A DNA stretch of 21,485 nucleotides from Bacilli bacterium. GTDB lineage: Bacteria; Bacillota_I; Bacilli_A; RFN20; CAG-288. Below the pieces are notes generated by a model. That model saw nothing but the letters and a program-made list of their open reading frames with translations, was not told where the DNA came from and made no database searches. The stretch is from positions 1 through 21,485 of the forward strand of contig CAAGLY010000028.1 of the NCBI GenBank assembly GCA_900770925.1, given 5' to 3'. Numbering within the stretch: the first letter of the stretch is position 1; each line of letters starts with the position of its first letter. Positions 21,072 to 21,485 of the stretch are shown one piece after another. The position numbers and the translations under genes are program-made.

Positions 21072-21302
21072 ATGAAAGACCGCATCATACGGACAAATCG
21101 GACTAAAGTCAGCCATCATCTGAAGCATGCTACGATCAGCATCACGGCTTTAACTGCCCTCTTTGCGGTTGGATTTTCTCTGGTTTTCTCGTTCTATTAT
21201 AAGGAAAACAATCGGATCTCCCGCTCCATCGAGGAAAAACAGCAGGAAATCGCTGCTCTCGAACAGGATAACGATTATCAGAAACTTCGTCACAACAGAT
21301 AA
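21072..21302 (+). CDS. ftsL: Short FtsL-like division protein
   Basis: The 76-residue bitopic protein has a basic cytoplasmic N-terminus (1-19), one membrane segment (about 20-42) and a short predicted coiled coil (about 46-68, SIEEKQQEIAALEQDN). FtsL pairs with DivIC/FtsB and DivIB in the divisome. The name rests on topology and on its place directly after rsmH. At 76 residues it is shorter than typical FtsL (about 100-120), lacking the distal part of the coiled coil. It is followed by a terminator, not by pbpB (PBP2/FtsI) as usual. AAAGGAG in the end of rsmH serves as ribosome-binding site. Confidence 0.7.
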   Translation: MKDRIIRTNRTKVSHHLKHATISITALTALFAVGFSLVFSFYYKENNRISRSIEEKQQEIAALEQDNDYQKLRHNR

Positions 21303-21305
21303 AGC

Positions 21306-21326
21306 AGCAGTGAAACTGCTTTTGTT
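21306..21326 (+). terminator. Terminator after ftsL
   Basis: AGCAGT (21306-21311), loop GAA, ACTGCT (21315-21320), then TTTTGTT. A competing 7-bp stem, AAAGCAG (21301-21307) with CTGCTTT (21316-21322), overlaps the stop codon. Short stem but well placed. Confidence 0.6.
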
Positions 21327-21342
21327 ATACCTCCTTTCTAAA

Positions 21343-21368
21343 CTGGGCTGCCCTCCTAATCAGCCCAG
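21343..21368. other. Hairpin at the edge of the right repeat
   Basis: CTGGGCTG (21343-21350) pairs perfectly with CAGCCCAG (21361-21368) around a 10-nt loop. Its right arm ends on the first base of the terminal repeat, so it may mark the true boundary of the inserted element or serve as a second transcription stop. There is no strong T tract on either side. Confidence 0.45.
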
Positions 21369-21485
21369 AACAAAACCGATGATTGAATCATCGGGTGGCT
21401 AGCCCACGGGCTAGCCTTTTCCTATACGCAGATGCTAACATATCATCATGCAACCGCGCCGTTATCCGCATTCGGACTTCGCAAA
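21368..21485. repeat. Right copy of perfect 118-bp terminal inverted repeat
   Basis: Exact reverse complement of 1-118. In this orientation the palindrome GGCTAGCCC/GGGCTAGCC is followed by TTTTCC and the CCGATGATT palindrome precedes it, so the pair could end transcription leaving ftsL. See the left copy for interpretation. Confidence 0.95.

Noticed and set aside
20453..21088. 211-residue open frame opposite rsmH
   Set aside because: It is the antisense shadow of rsmH, without a ribosome-binding site and with composition dictated by the sense codons.
321..21302. Reassignment of other Arg codons (CGG, CGA, AGA) or of stop codons
   Set aside because: CGG and CGA fall on conserved Arg columns (PheS YRRD and LLRSHTS; RuvB TPRIA), as does AGA (RuvB RGTPR, PheT LAREI). 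TAA, TAG and TGA each end well-sized genes and Trp is TGG.
321..21302. AGG-for-Met pattern as sequencing error or decay
   Set aside because: The change is the same triplet at many unrelated conserved sites, reading frames are intact, and nearby true arginines use other codons. Random error would not be codon-specific.
1..21485. Linear plasmid or phage genome with terminal inverted repeats
   Set aside because: All recognised genes are chromosomal housekeeping genes; no replication, capsid, terminase or telomere protein gene is present.

Overview
The window is a 21.5 kb stretch of bacterial housekeeping genes from a Bacillota (Firmicutes) of the Bacilli / tenericute-like type. The evidence is the rplU-prp-rpmA-obg order, an L27 with the Firmicutes N-terminal extension next to its processing protease, a fused SecDF, and mraZ/rsmH/ftsL and divIB/ftsA/ftsZ clusters. 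The central observation is that it does not use the standard bacterial code. In gene after gene, columns that are methionine (or Met/Leu/Ile) in the protein family carry AGG, while conserved arginine columns carry CGT, CGC, CGA, CGG or AGA. The clearest case is RsmH, where the family motif LDMRMDQ is written with AGG-CGC-AGG for M-R-M. PheS (HPARDMQDTF, GSGMVNTN, DRIAMLKYG), PheT (EESNGM, NYVML), RuvB (ANEMGV, SAMEDF) and RecJ (SDVMPL) agree. AGG is therefore read as Met here. ATG still means Met, all assigned starts are ATG, and TAA, TAG and TGA are all stops. As I recall, Shulgina and Eddy (2021) described AGG-to-Met in a clade of uncultivated Bacilli; this contig most likely belongs to it. 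Standard translation puts a false Arg at each of these sites.

Layout. 1-118: an inverted repeat, perfectly mirrored at 21368-21485. 164-1308: promoter, probable L21 leader, rplU-prp-rpmA, terminator. 1323-4254: obg, ruvA, ruvB. 4282-8840: promoter, secDF, recJ, terminator. 8878-9201: unknown small protein. 9225-17597: seven tightly packed genes divIB-ftsA-ftsZ-pheS-pheT-thyX-yceD and a terminator. 17635-19214: a minus-strand gene of unknown function with its own terminator; it carries an RNxxxH motif as in HEPN RNases. 19215-19695: intergenic region with candidate MraZ operators and promoter. 19696-21302: mraZ-rsmH-ftsL, then a terminator and the right repeat.

Together the genes cover ribosome assembly (L21, L27, Prp, Obg, YceD), recombination repair (RuvAB, RecJ), protein export (SecDF), Phe-tRNA charging (PheST), dTMP synthesis (ThyX) and cell division. 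The division cluster is split: mraZ-rsmH-ftsL is separate from divIB-ftsA-ftsZ, and none of the peptidoglycan genes usually between them (pbpB, mraY, murD, ftsW, murG) is present. SecDF, FtsA and FtsL are divergent or short. No tRNA, rRNA, CRISPR array, transposase or phage gene was recognised, so the tRNA that would explain the recoding is not in the window.
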